In this document: piece after piece, positions 41,999 through 50,951 of the stretch
Layout of the letters: every line of letters begins with the position of its first letter
Position numbering within the stretch: position 1 is the stretch's first letter
Assembly: GCF_001005085.2 (NCBI RefSeq)
Contig: NZ_LBMU02000029.1
Coordinates: 62,001 to 126,000 of the forward strand
Length of the DNA stretch: 64,000 nt
Direction of reading: 5' to 3'
Source: Streptomyces humi
Lineage (GTDB): Bacteria > Actinomycetota > Actinomycetes > Streptomycetales > Streptomycetaceae
The notes under the pieces: model-generated
What the model was told of the DNA's origin: nothing
Seen by the model: only the letters and a program-made list of their open reading frames with translations
Database searches by the model: none
Position numbers and translations under genes: made by a program

Positions 41999-44900
41999 AT
42001 GACCCGACACGAACCGAGATCCTGGAGACGGCGCGCGGCCACCGCCGTACTCGCCTCCGCCGTCATGTTCCTGGGCCTGCCCGTCGTGGGCGCGCACGCG
42101 GCCGGCGGCCCCGACGCCGCCGCGACCGCCGCGACCACGGCGGGCAGCGTCCGTGGCGGCCACGCGGCCGCCGACGTCACCGACGGCGACACCGACACCT
42201 ACTGGCAGGCCGGGAAGAAGTCGGCCCAGTGGGTGCAGACCGACCTCGGACGGACCGCGCGCGTCCGCGAGGTCGTGCTGCGCCTGCCCGAGCACTGGGG
42301 GACCCGGACGCAGACGCTGGCCCTCCAGGGCAGCGCCGACGGAAAGAGCTTCACCACCCTCAGGCCGTCCGCGCGGTACGTCTTCGGTCCGGCCGACGAC
42401 AACACGGTGAAGATCTCCTTCCCCGCGGCCCTCGCCCGGTACGTACGTGCCGACTTCAGCGCCAACTCGGTCGCCGGCACCGCGCAACTGGCCGAGATGC
42501 AGGTCCTCACGAGCGCCGCCTCGACCCCGAACCTCGCGCTCGGCAAGACCTTCGGCGAGAGCGGGCACGCCGACGTCTACGGCGCGGCCAACGCCGGCGA
42601 CGGCAACCGGGCCACCTACTGGGAGAGCAACAACAACGCCTTCCCGCAGTGGCTCCAGGTCGACCTCGGCTCCTCGGTCAAGGTCGACCGGGTGACACTG
42701 CGGCTGCCCGCCGGCTGGCCGAGCCGCAGCCAGACCTTCAAGATGCAGGGCTCGGCCGACAAGCAGAACTTCACCGACCTCACGGCGTCCAAGGCGTACA
42801 CCTTCGACAGCTCCAACGACCAGTCGGCGACCATCGCCTTCGACACGACCACCACGCGGTACGTGCGGGTGCTGTTCACCGCCAACAGCGGCTGGCCCGC
42901 CGGGCAGGCGTCCGAGGTGGAGGTCTACGGCCCGGCCACCGGCGACACCCAGGCACCCACCGCGCCGTCCGGCCTCGGCCTCACCGAGCCGGCCACCGGG
43001 CAGATCAGGCTGACCTGGAACGCGGCCACCGACGACACGGGTGTGACCGGGTACGACGTCTACGCCGACGGCCAGTTGCGGGCGAGCGTCGCCGGGAACG
43101 TCCTGACGTACACCGACACCCAGCCGGCCGGCGGCGACATCACGTACTTCGTGCGGGCCAAGGACGCCGCGGGCAACGTCTCCGCCGACAGCGACAGCGT
43201 CACCCGCAAGGGCTCGGGCGGCGACACCCAGGCCCCCACGGCGCCCGGCGGCCTCGCCTACACGCAGTCCGGCAGCGACGTGCGGCTCACCTGGCAGGCG
43301 TCCAGCGACGACATCAAGGTCACCGGCTACGACGTCTACGCGAACGACCAGCTCGTCAAGACCGTGGCGGGCGACGTGACGACGTACACCGACACCCCGT
43401 CGGCGACGGCCACGGTCACCTACCACGTGAAGGCGAGGGACGCCGCGGGGAACGTGTCGGTGGCGAGCAACAGCGTCACCCGGCCCGGCTCCGGCACCGG
43501 CTCCGACCTCGCCCGGGGCAAGCCCGTCGAGGCCTCCTCCGACACGTTCACCTATGTCGCCGCGAACGCCGACGACGGCCAGATCGGCACCTACTGGGAG
43601 AGCGCGGGCGGCGCCTACCCGGCCACCCTCACCGTCAAGCTGGGCGCCGACGCGGACCTCGGCCAGGTCGTCGTCAAGCTCAACCCGGACCCCGCCTGGT
43701 CCACCCGCACCCAGAACATCCAGGTGCTCGGACGCGGCCAGGACGCCACCGCGTTCACCAGCCTCGTCGCGGCGAAGGACCACACGTTCGACCCGGCCAC
43801 CGGCAACACGGTGACCATCCCGGTCTCCGGCGCCGCCGCCGACATCCAGCTGAAGTTCACCTCGAACACCGGCGCGCCCGGCGCCCAGGTCGGCGAGGTC
43901 CAGGTGATCGGCACCCCGGCCGCCAACCCGGACCTCAAGGTCACCGGCATCACCAACGCGCCCGCCGCGCCCGTCGAGTCGGACGCCGTCAGCCTCTCCG
44001 CGACCGTCACCAACAGCGGCAGCAGGGCCGCCAAGGCCACCGACCTGAACTTCACGCTGGGCGGCACCAAGGCGGCCACGGCCGACGTCCCGGCCCTCGC
44101 GGCCGGCCAGTCGACGACGGTCACCGCGAGCATCGGCACCCGCGACGCGGGCAGCTACCCGGTCGGCGCCGAGGTGGACCCGTCGAACAAGGTCGTCGAG
44201 CAGAACGAGGGGAACAACACCTTCAGCCGCTCCGACGCCCTGGTCGTCAAGCCCGTCTCCAGCTCCGACCTGGTCGCCGCCCCGGTGGCCTGGACGCCCT
44301 CCAGCGCCTCGGCCGGTGACCCGGTGCAGTTCACCGTCGCCCTCAAGAACCAGGGGACGGTGGCCTCGGCGTCCGGCAGCCACGGCGTCACGCTCACGGT
44401 CCAGGACGTGAACGGCGCCACCGTCAGGACCCTGACCGGCTCCTACACCGGCACCATCGCCGCCGGGCAGACGACCGCACCGGTCGCCCTCGGCTCCTGG
44501 ACGGCGGCCGACGGCAAGTACACGGTCAGGACGGTCATCGCCGACGACACCAACGAACTGCCGGTCAAGCGCACCAACAACATCAGCACACAGCCCCTGT
44601 TCGTGGGCCGCGGCGCCGACATGCCGTACGACATGTACGAGGCCGAGGACGGCACGGTCGGCGGCGGTGCCAAGGTCGTCGGCCCCAACCGCACCATCGG
44701 CGACCCGGCGGGCGAGGCGAGCGGCCGCAAGGCGGTCACGCTCGACGGCACCGGCCAGTACGTCGAGTGGACCACCCGCGCCGCGACCAACACCCTGGTC
44801 ACCCGCTTCGCGATCCCCGACGGCACCGACGCCACCCTCGACGTCTACGTGGACGGCCAGTTCCTCAAGGCGATCGACCTCACCTCCAAGTACGCCTGGC

Positions 44901-46273
44901 TGTACGGCAACGAGACCGCACCCGGCAACTCGCCCGGCGCCGGCGCCCCGCGCCACATCTACGACGAGGCGAACCTGCTGCTCGGCAGGACCGTCCCGGC
45001 CGGCTCGAAGATCCGCCTCCAGAAGGACGCGGCCAACTCCGCCGCCTCCTACGCCATCGACTTCGTCAACACCGAACAGGCGACCGCGGACCCCAACCCC
45101 GACCCGGCCGCCTACACCGTCCCGGCCGGCTTCACCCAGCAGGACGTCCAGAACGCCCTCGACAAGGTCCGCATGGACACCACCGGCAAGCTGGCCGGCG
45201 TCTACCTGCCCACCGGCGACTACGAGACCTCGAGCAAGTTCCAGGTCTACGGCAAGGCGGTCAAGGTCGTCGGAGCCGGGCCCTGGTTCACCCGCTTCCA
45301 CGCCCCCGCCGCGCAGGAGAACACCGACATCGGCTTCCGGGCCGAGGCCACGGCCAACGGCTCGACGTTCGCCGGGTTCGCCTACTTCGGCAACTACACG
45401 TCCCGGATCGACGGCCCCGGCAAGGTGTTCGACTTCTCCAACGTCTCGCACATCACCATCGACGACATCTGGGCCGAGCACATGGTGTGCCTGTACTGGG
45501 GCGCCAACACCGACGACATGACCATCTCGAACTCCCGCATCCGCGACACGTTCGCCGACGGCGTCAACATGACGAACGGCTCCACGGACAACCACGTGGT
45601 CAACAACGACGCACGCGCCACGGGCGACGACAGCTTCGCCCTCTTCTCGGCCATCGACGCGGGCGGCGCCGACGAGAAGAACAACCTCTACGAGAACCTG
45701 ACCTCCACCCTCACCTGGCGGGCGGCGGGCATCGCCGTCTACGGCGGCTACGCCAACACCTTCCGCAACATCCGGGTCGCCGACACCCTCGTCTACTCCG
45801 GCATCACGATCTCCTCGCTGGACTTCGGCTACCCGATGAACGGCTTCGGCACCGATCCCACGACGATCGAGAACGTCTCGCTGGACCGGACGGGCGGCCA
45901 CTTCTGGGGCTCCCAGGTGTTCCCCGCGATCTGGGCCTTCTCCGCCTCCAAGGTCTTCCAGGGGATCCGGGTCAACGACGTCGACATCGACGACTCCACC
46001 TACGGGGGCGTCATGTTCCAGACCAACTACGTGGGAGGTCAGCCCCAGTTCCCGGTGCGGGACACGATCTTCACCGACATCTCCATCACCGGCTCCAGGA
46101 AGAGCGGGGACGCCTTCGACGCCAAGTCCGGATTCGGCATCTGGGCCAACGAGCTGCCGGAACCCGGCCAGGGCCCCGCCGTCGGTGAGGCCACCTTCCG
46201 CAACCTGCGGATGAGCGGCAACGCCCAGGACATCAGGAACACCACCAGCACGTTCAAGATAGACATCGAGTAG
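41999..46273 (+). CDS. secreted multidomain alpha-1,3-glucanase (GH87 type)
   Basis: 1424 aa. Signal peptide to about residue 35 (cleavage near GAHAAG). Then two discoidin (F5/8C) domains (about 40-165, 175-310), two fibronectin type III domains (about 318-405, 410-495; DTQAPTAP starts), a third discoidin domain (about 500-638), two CARDB-like domains (about 640-745, 752-865), a CBM6/35-like domain opening YEAEDG (about 875-1025) and a right-handed beta-helix catalytic domain to the end. Asp1187 (FADGVN), Asp1210 and Asp1211 (TGDDSF) reproduce the spacing of the three catalytic Asp recalled for a Paenibacillus GH87 enzyme (1067/1090/1091). Hydrolysis of alpha-1,3-glucan (fungal wall, mutan) is expected. 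Monocistronic. Confidence 0.85.
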   Translation: MTRHEPRSWRRRAATAVLASAVMFLGLPVVGAHAAGGPDAAATAATTAGSVRGGHAAADVTDGDTDTYWQAGKKSAQWVQTDLGRTARVREVVLRLPEHWGTRTQTLALQGSADGKSFTTLRPSARYVFGPADDNTVKISFPAALARYVRADFSANSVAGTAQLAEMQVLTSAASTPNLALGKTFGESGHADVYGAANAGDGNRATYWESNNNAFPQWLQVDLGSSVKVDRVTLRLPAGWPSRSQTFKMQGSADKQNFTDLTASKAYTFDSSNDQSATIAFDTTTTRYVRVLFTANSGWPAGQASEVEVYGPATGDTQAPTAPSGLGLTEPATGQIRLTWNAATDDTGVTGYDVYADGQLRASVAGNVLTYTDTQPAGGDITYFVRAKDAAGNVSADSDSVTRKGSGGDTQAPTAPGGLAYTQSGSDVRLTWQASSDDIKVTGYDVYANDQLVKTVAGDVTTYTDTPSATATVTYHVKARDAAGNVSVASNSVTRPGSGTGSDLARGKPVEASSDTFTYVAANADDGQIGTYWESAGGAYPATLTVKLGADADLGQVVVKLNPDPAWSTRTQNIQVLGRGQDATAFTSLVAAKDHTFDPATGNTVTIPVSGAAADIQLKFTSNTGAPGAQVGEVQVIGTPAANPDLKVTGITNAPAAPVESDAVSLSATVTNSGSRAAKATDLNFTLGGTKAATADVPALAAGQSTTVTASIGTRDAGSYPVGAEVDPSNKVVEQNEGNNTFSRSDALVVKPVSSSDLVAAPVAWTPSSASAGDPVQFTVALKNQGTVASASGSHGVTLTVQDVNGATVRTLTGSYTGTIAAGQTTAPVALGSWTAADGKYTVRTVIADDTNELPVKRTNNISTQPLFVGRGADMPYDMYEAEDGTVGGGAKVVGPNRTIGDPAGEASGRKAVTLDGTGQYVEWTTRAATNTLVTRFAIPDGTDATLDVYVDGQFLKAIDLTSKYAWLYGNETAPGNSPGAGAPRHIYDEANLLLGRTVPAGSKIRLQKDAANSAASYAIDFVNTEQATADPNPDPAAYTVPAGFTQQDVQNALDKVRMDTTGKLAGVYLPTGDYETSSKFQVYGKAVKVVGAGPWFTRFHAPAAQENTDIGFRAEATANGSTFAGFAYFGNYTSRIDGPGKVFDFSNVSHITIDDIWAEHMVCLYWGANTDDMTISNSRIRDTFADGVNMTNGSTDNHVVNNDARATGDDSFALFSAIDAGGADEKNNLYENLTSTLTWRAAGIAVYGGYANTFRNIRVADTLVYSGITISSLDFGYPMNGFGTDPTTIENVSLDRTGGHFWGSQVFPAIWAFSASKVFQGIRVNDVDIDDSTYGGVMFQTNYVGGQPQFPVRDTIFTDISITGSRKSGDAFDAKSGFGIWANELPEPGQGPAVGEATFRNLRMSGNAQDIRNTTSTFKIDIE

Positions 46274-46340
46274 TCGCGCCACCGCGCGTATCCCCTCTCC
46301 CGGGCGGGTATCTCCTGATTCCACGGGGGAGGGGAGACGC

Positions 46341-47414
46341 GTGAGCGGACGATCGCCGATGCCACGGCTGCGCTGGCTGATGCGCACGCTGCGCACCCCG
46401 CGCCGACCGCAGAGCCTCACCGTGCTCGCGCTGCTCACCGCGGTCGCCGGCCTGCTGCTGTGGCGGGCCTCGACCATGGACAGCTACGGGCAGAACCTCG
46501 CCCTCAACCTCGGTACGGACCTGGTCGGCGTGGTCGTCACGGTGTTCGTCATCGGCCCGCTGATATCCCGGGCCCAGGAGGGCCGGGTCCGCGAGCACAC
46601 CCGCCTCGACTACGAGTGGTTCGCCGCCCAGGTGCACGGCTCGACGTCCAACGTGAAGGTCCTCGACACCTTCTCCAACCTGTTCGGACCGCAGTTCTCC
46701 GAACGGCTCTTCCGGGGCGTCAGGTCCGCCACCGCGACCGGTGCCCGCGTCCAGATCCTGCTGCTCGACCCCGACTCCCTCGCGGTCATCCTGCGGGGCC
46801 GGGAACTGGGCGAGCAGAGCGCCGACATCCGCCGCGACATCATGCGCAACCTGCGCACCCTGGACGAGTTCGCGCGCCGCCTCGACACCGCCTCCCGGGC
46901 GCTGCTCGAGGTACGGCTCTGCTCGACCTCGCCCGGCGTCACCCTCTACCGCTGGGACGAGCGCTGCCTGGTCTCCTTCCTCACCGTCGGCCGGCTCTCC
47001 GGCGAGGGGGTGCAGCTGGAGGTCGCGGTCCGCTCGCCGCTCGGCACCTTCGTGGAGCAGCGCTTCGACGAACTGTGGCAGCAGGGCAAGCCGATGGAAC
47101 GGTTCACCCATCTCCCCGTCACCCTGGTCGACGCCACGGACGGACGGCGGGAGTTCACCTGCCGCTTCGTCTTCGTCGAGGACGCCCTGTACGTCGCCGC
47201 GCCCGACCTGGTCACCTACCTGGCCCGCCACCGGCTCGACCAGCTCAGCGCGTACAGCGCCGCGCTGAGCGGGTCCGGGGCGCACGAGGTCGTCGTCGTG
47301 GACGACGAGAGCGAACTGCATCGGCGGCTCATCCACGACTTCGGGGAGAAGTACGATGCGCGGGCGGCCGCCTTCGTGGAGTTGCGGCCCACTTCGGTCC
47401 TGGTCACGGAATAG
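46341..47414 (+). CDS. membrane-anchored protein of unknown function, PLD-like fold possible
   Basis: 357 aa from GTG 46341 (GGGGAG, 5 nt). Basic N-terminus, two membrane helices (LTVLALLTAVAGLLLW, LGTDLVGVVVTVFVIGPLIS), then a cytoplasmic domain. The stretch VKVLDTFSNLFG...GARVQILLLDPDSLAVILRG looks like the strand-helix pattern of phospholipase D-like proteins, but no HxKxxxxD motif is present, so enzymatic activity is doubtful. It precedes the KamA-type radical SAM gene by 16 bp and is probably cotranscribed with it. Function unknown. Confidence 0.75.
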   Translation: MSGRSPMPRLRWLMRTLRTPRRPQSLTVLALLTAVAGLLLWRASTMDSYGQNLALNLGTDLVGVVVTVFVIGPLISRAQEGRVREHTRLDYEWFAAQVHGSTSNVKVLDTFSNLFGPQFSERLFRGVRSATATGARVQILLLDPDSLAVILRGRELGEQSADIRRDIMRNLRTLDEFARRLDTASRALLEVRLCSTSPGVTLYRWDERCLVSFLTVGRLSGEGVQLEVAVRSPLGTFVEQRFDELWQQGKPMERFTHLPVTLVDATDGRREFTCRFVFVEDALYVAAPDLVTYLARHRLDQLSAYSAALSGSGAHEVVVVDDESELHRRLIHDFGEKYDARAAAFVELRPTSVLVTE

Positions 47415-47430
47415 AGGGCCCCAGCACACG

Positions 47431-48732
47431 ATGAGCTCAGCGCACCACCCCCGGTTCCGCGCCTTCACGCCCCGTGACCTAGACGGTCTGCTGCGGCGCA
47501 TCCCCCTGACGGACGATCAGCGGCTCGCGCTCCGGGCGGTCTCCGCGGTCCTGCCGTTCCGTACGAACGCGTACGTCGTCGACGAACTGATCGACTGGTC
47601 CGCCGTGCCCGAGGACCCCGTCTTCCGGCTGACCTTCCCGCAGGCCGGGATGCTGCCCGCGCCCGACGTCCGCCGGATGGCCGACCTGCTGGGCGCGGAC
47701 GCCCCCCGGGCGGAGATCCAGCGCGCCGCCCACGAGATCCGGATGCGTCTCAACCCGCACCCCTCGGGGCAGCTCGACGCCAACGTCCCCGTGCACGAGG
47801 GCCGCCGCCTCACCGGGCTCCAGCACAAGTACCCGGAGACGGTGCTGGTCTTCCCGCGCCAGGGGCAGACCTGCCACGCCTACTGCACGTACTGCTTCCG
47901 CTGGCCGCAGTTCGTCGGCGAGGCGGACCTGCGGATCGCCACCGACGACATCGCCGCCACGACCGGCTATCTGCGCGCCCACCCGGAGGTGTCCAGCGTG
48001 CTGATCACGGGCGGTGACCCGCTGGTGATGAGCACCGAGGTGCTGCGCCGCTATGTCGAACCCCTGCTGGAGATCGGCACGATCCGCTCGGTCCGCCTCG
48101 GCACCAAGTCCCTCGCCTTCTGGCCGTACCGTTTCACCACCGACCGCGACGCCGACGACCTGCTGCGCCTGTTCGAACAGGTGGTGGCGAGCGGCCGGCA
48201 CCTGGCGCTGATGGCCCACTTCACACACCCGCAGGAGCTGCGTCCGCCGGTGGTGGCCGAGGCGATGCGCCGGGTCCGGGACACCGGGGCCGTGATCCGC
48301 TGCCAGGGCCCGCTGGTCGCCGGGATCAACGACAGCGCGGACGCCTGGGCCGAGCTGTGGGAGCGGACGACCACGCTGGGCGCGGTGCCGTACTACCAGT
48401 TCGTGGAGCGGGACACCGGCCCGCAGGGCTGGTTCGGGGTCCCGCTGGCGCGCGGCCACGCCGTCTTCCGTGACGCCTACGCCAGGGTCTCCGGCCTCGC
48501 CCGCACGGTCCGCGGCCCGGTGATGTCGGCGATGCCCGGCAAGGTCTCGGTGGACGGGGTCGCCGAGATCGCCGGCGAGAAGGTCTTCGCCCTGCATCTG
48601 ATCCAGGCCCGCGACCCGGCCCTGGTGGGCCGCCCCTTCTTCGCCGCGTACGACGAGCAGGCGACCTGGTTCACCGACCTCAAACCGGCGTTCGGCTCGA
48701 CCCGCTTCCTGCCGGGACTGGAGCCGGGGTGA
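47431..48732 (+). CDS. KamA-family radical SAM aminomutase
   Basis: 433 aa from ATG 47431. Radical SAM cluster CHAYCTYC (CxxxCxxC) in VFPRQGQTCHAYCTYCFRWPQ, SAM-binding SVLITGGDPLVMS, RLGTKSLAFWPYR, and the family signatures HFTHPQELRPPVVAEAMRRV, GPLVAGIND and PYYQFVERDTGP. A lysine in SAMPGKVSVDG is the probable PLP site. The architecture matches lysine 2,3-aminomutase-like proteins; the substrate could be lysine, another amino acid or a specialised amine. No beta-lysine pathway genes flank it. Its last 53 bp overlap the convergent permease gene. Confidence 0.85.
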   Translation: MSSAHHPRFRAFTPRDLDGLLRRIPLTDDQRLALRAVSAVLPFRTNAYVVDELIDWSAVPEDPVFRLTFPQAGMLPAPDVRRMADLLGADAPRAEIQRAAHEIRMRLNPHPSGQLDANVPVHEGRRLTGLQHKYPETVLVFPRQGQTCHAYCTYCFRWPQFVGEADLRIATDDIAATTGYLRAHPEVSSVLITGGDPLVMSTEVLRRYVEPLLEIGTIRSVRLGTKSLAFWPYRFTTDRDADDLLRLFEQVVASGRHLALMAHFTHPQELRPPVVAEAMRRVRDTGAVIRCQGPLVAGINDSADAWAELWERTTTLGAVPYYQFVERDTGPQGWFGVPLARGHAVFRDAYARVSGLARTVRGPVMSAMPGKVSVDGVAEIAGEKVFALHLIQARDPALVGRPFFAAYDEQATWFTDLKPAFGSTRFLPGLEPG

Positions 48733-50122
48733 CCGGCGCCGGGGGCCGGCCGGCCGTGAGCGCCAGGTAGAGGAGGCCGCCGGTCAGGGCCGACAGCAGG
48801 AAGCTACAGTCCACCCCGCCGGTGAGCGACAGCAGCGGGCCCTCGTACGACGGCAGGGAGACCGCCAGCAGGCCGACGCCCGCGCCCACCGCCCAGGAGG
48901 CCGTCGCCCGCACGTTCCAGCCCGCCCGGTACCAGTAGATCCCGCCCCGCGAGCGGCGGTTGAAGACCTGGAGGGCGTCCGCGTCGTACACGCCCCGGCA
49001 GCGGGCGAAGCCGATCAGGGTGATGACCGCCCAGGGGGTGCCGATGGCGGTGAGGAGGAGCACGAAGGAGGTCATCGCGGACTGGGCGTTCCAGGCGTAG
49101 TGGCCGGCGAAGACGCAGGCGGTGGCGACGATCGCGACCGTGTGGGTGGCGCGGGCCCGGGAGGCGCGGGGCAGGATCGCGTCCAGGTCCAGGCCCATGG
49201 AGTAGAGCATCAGGCCCGCGTTGCCGACCGAGCCGGCGGAGGCGGACAGCAGCAGCGGGACCAGGTACCAGGTGGGGGACGCCGACACCAGCGGGCCCGC
49301 GTAGTCCGTCGCCGCCCGGGCCGCGTACGCCGTGAACGTGCCGAACAGCTGCGGCACCAGCAGGCCCAGGACCAGCCCCAGCCAGGTCGCGTGCAGGACC
49401 CGGCGGGAAGTGTGCCGGGCGGGGGAGATGTAGCGCGTGTAGTCACCCAGGAGGGTGATGAAGGCGACCGGCCCCGACAGGCCCGCGGCCACCGCCGCCA
49501 GACACCACGTGGGCCAGAAGCCGCCCAGCAGGTAGCCGCCGGCCCCCGGCAGCGCGGCCGTGGTGAAGTGCGGCGCGTAGGCGAGGACCCCGAGGGCGAG
49601 GAGGGCCGTCATGCCGATGGCGAGGACCTTGGACATGGCGAGCAGCACTCGGTAGCCGTAGACCGCGCCCGCCACCGTCGCCGCCGCGAGCACGGTGTAG
49701 ACCACGGCGTACGACACCCCGTCGGCCGGCAGCCCGAACAGCCGCCCCAGCACGCTCACCATCACGTCGCCGCCGATCCACACGGTCAGCGCGGTGTAGC
49801 CGAGGGCCAGCAGCAGGCCCACCACCGAGCCGACCAGCCGCCCGCGCACCCCGAACTGGGCGCCGGAGGAGGTGGAGAGGTTGGTCGCGGTGCGCAGCGA
49901 GACCAGCGCGAGCGGAGCCGTGAACACCGTGCCGACCAGCGTGCCCGCCACGATCGAGCTCACCGACGCCCACCAGCCGAGCCCGAACGACGGCGGCAGC
50001 CAGCCGAAGATGATCACGCCGAGGCAGAGGTTGGAGCCGAGCAGGATCGAGACCAGGTCCTTCGGCCCGCTGGTGCGTTCCCCGTCGGGGATGGTGTCGA
50101 CTCCGCGCTGTTCTATCGGCAT
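48680..50122 (-). CDS. NCS1-family permease (purine/cytosine/allantoin type)
   Basis: 480 aa from ATG 50122 (GCGAGGGAG, 6 nt). Twelve hydrophobic helices of the nucleobase:cation symporter-1 family: SILLGSNLCLGVIIFGWLPPSFGLGWWAS at TM1, ... SGAQFGVRGRLVGSVVGLLLALGYTALTVWIGG, ... GDYTRYISP after TM6, ... GFARCRGVYDADALQVFNRRSRGGIYWYRAGWN near the end. Likely substrates are cytosine, allantoin, uracil or a related nitrogenous compound. Divergent from the urease-like operon (127 bp), so import of a nitrogen compound feeding that pathway is plausible. Convergent 53-bp overlap with the KamA-type gene. Confidence 0.88.
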   Translation of the reverse strand: MPIEQRGVDTIPDGERTSGPKDLVSILLGSNLCLGVIIFGWLPPSFGLGWWASVSSIVAGTLVGTVFTAPLALVSLRTATNLSTSSGAQFGVRGRLVGSVVGLLLALGYTALTVWIGGDVMVSVLGRLFGLPADGVSYAVVYTVLAAATVAGAVYGYRVLLAMSKVLAIGMTALLALGVLAYAPHFTTAALPGAGGYLLGGFWPTWCLAAVAAGLSGPVAFITLLGDYTRYISPARHTSRRVLHATWLGLVLGLLVPQLFGTFTAYAARAATDYAGPLVSASPTWYLVPLLLSASAGSVGNAGLMLYSMGLDLDAILPRASRARATHTVAIVATACVFAGHYAWNAQSAMTSFVLLLTAIGTPWAVITLIGFARCRGVYDADALQVFNRRSRGGIYWYRAGWNVRATASWAVGAGVGLLAVSLPSYEGPLLSLTGGVDCSFLLSALTGGLLYLALTAGRPPAPVTPAPVPAGSGSSRTPV

Positions 50123-50249
50123 GGCCGGTCTCCCTCGCATCGCACTGCGCTTAGAACGGCATTCAATGTGAGTCATGACGCGATGGTCGTCAACCCTTTC
50201 ACTCGTGGATTTCTTTGATTAGAGTGACGTTCCAAGTGAAGGGAACGAG

Positions 50250-50951
50250 ATGCGGCTGACCCCCACCGAACGCGACCGGCTGCTGCTCTTCGGAGCCGCC
50301 GAGCTGGCCCGTGCCCGCCGCGCGCGGGGCCTCAGGCTCAACGTGCCGGAGGCCACCGCGCTGATCGCGGACACCGTCTGTGAGGCCGCCCGCGACGGCA
50401 GGCGGCTCGCCGAGGCCGTCGAGGCGGCCCGCGCCGTCCTCGGCCCGGCCGACGTGCTGCCCGGCGTCGCCGACGTGGTCACCGAGGTGCATGTCGAGGC
50501 GGTCTTCGACGACGGGTCGCGGCTCGCGGTCGTCACCGACCCGATCGGCGGCGGGGGACTGGGGGAGGACGCCCCCGGCGCCCTGCTGCCCGGCCCCGAC
50601 CACGCCGACCCGGAGCCGGTCGTCCGGCTCACGGTCACCAACACCGCCACCGTCCCGGTCTCCGTCACCTCGCACTTCCACTTCTTCGAGGCCAACCCGC
50701 GGCTCGACTTCGACCGCGCCGCCGCCTACGGGCTGCGCCTCGCCGTCCCCGCCGGCTCCTCCGTGCGGTTCGGACCGGGGGAGTCTCGGCAGGTCGGTCT
50801 CCTGCCGATCGGCGGCGCCCGGATCGCGATCGGCTTCGCCGGGCTGGTCGACGGGCCGCTGGACGCGCCCGGCGCCCGCGAGGAGGCCCTGCGCCGCGCC
50901 GCCGCCTGCGGCTACCTGGGCGTGCCCCGGACCGGGGAGGCCGGCCGATGA
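50250..50951 (+). CDS. ureAB: fused urease gamma-beta subunit
   Basis: 233 aa: residues 1-100 are UreA (MRLTPTERDRLLLFGAAELARARRARG...LNVPEATALIADTVCEAARDG...VLPGVADVVTEVHVEAVFDDGSRLAVV) and 110-215 are UreB (VVRLTVTNTATVPVSVTSHFHFFEANPRLDFDR...GFAGLVDGPLD). UreA/UreB fusions are known in several bacteria. Start ATG 50250 with AAGGGAACGAG upstream. It overlaps ureC by 4 bp (ATGA). The sequence is a structural partner for UreC; catalytic residues are not in this chain. No ureEFGD accessory genes are nearby. Confidence 0.9.
   Translation: MRLTPTERDRLLLFGAAELARARRARGLRLNVPEATALIADTVCEAARDGRRLAEAVEAARAVLGPADVLPGVADVVTEVHVEAVFDDGSRLAVVTDPIGGGGLGEDAPGALLPGPDHADPEPVVRLTVTNTATVPVSVTSHFHFFEANPRLDFDRAAAYGLRLAVPAGSSVRFGPGESRQVGLLPIGGARIAIGFAGLVDGPLDAPGAREEALRRAAACGYLGVPRTGEAGR

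Noticed and set aside
41429..46477. 1682-aa open frame on the minus strand opposite the GH87 gene
   Set aside because: Valine/glycine/arginine-rich repetitive translation without domains; a mirror of third-position GC bias in the real plus-strand gene.
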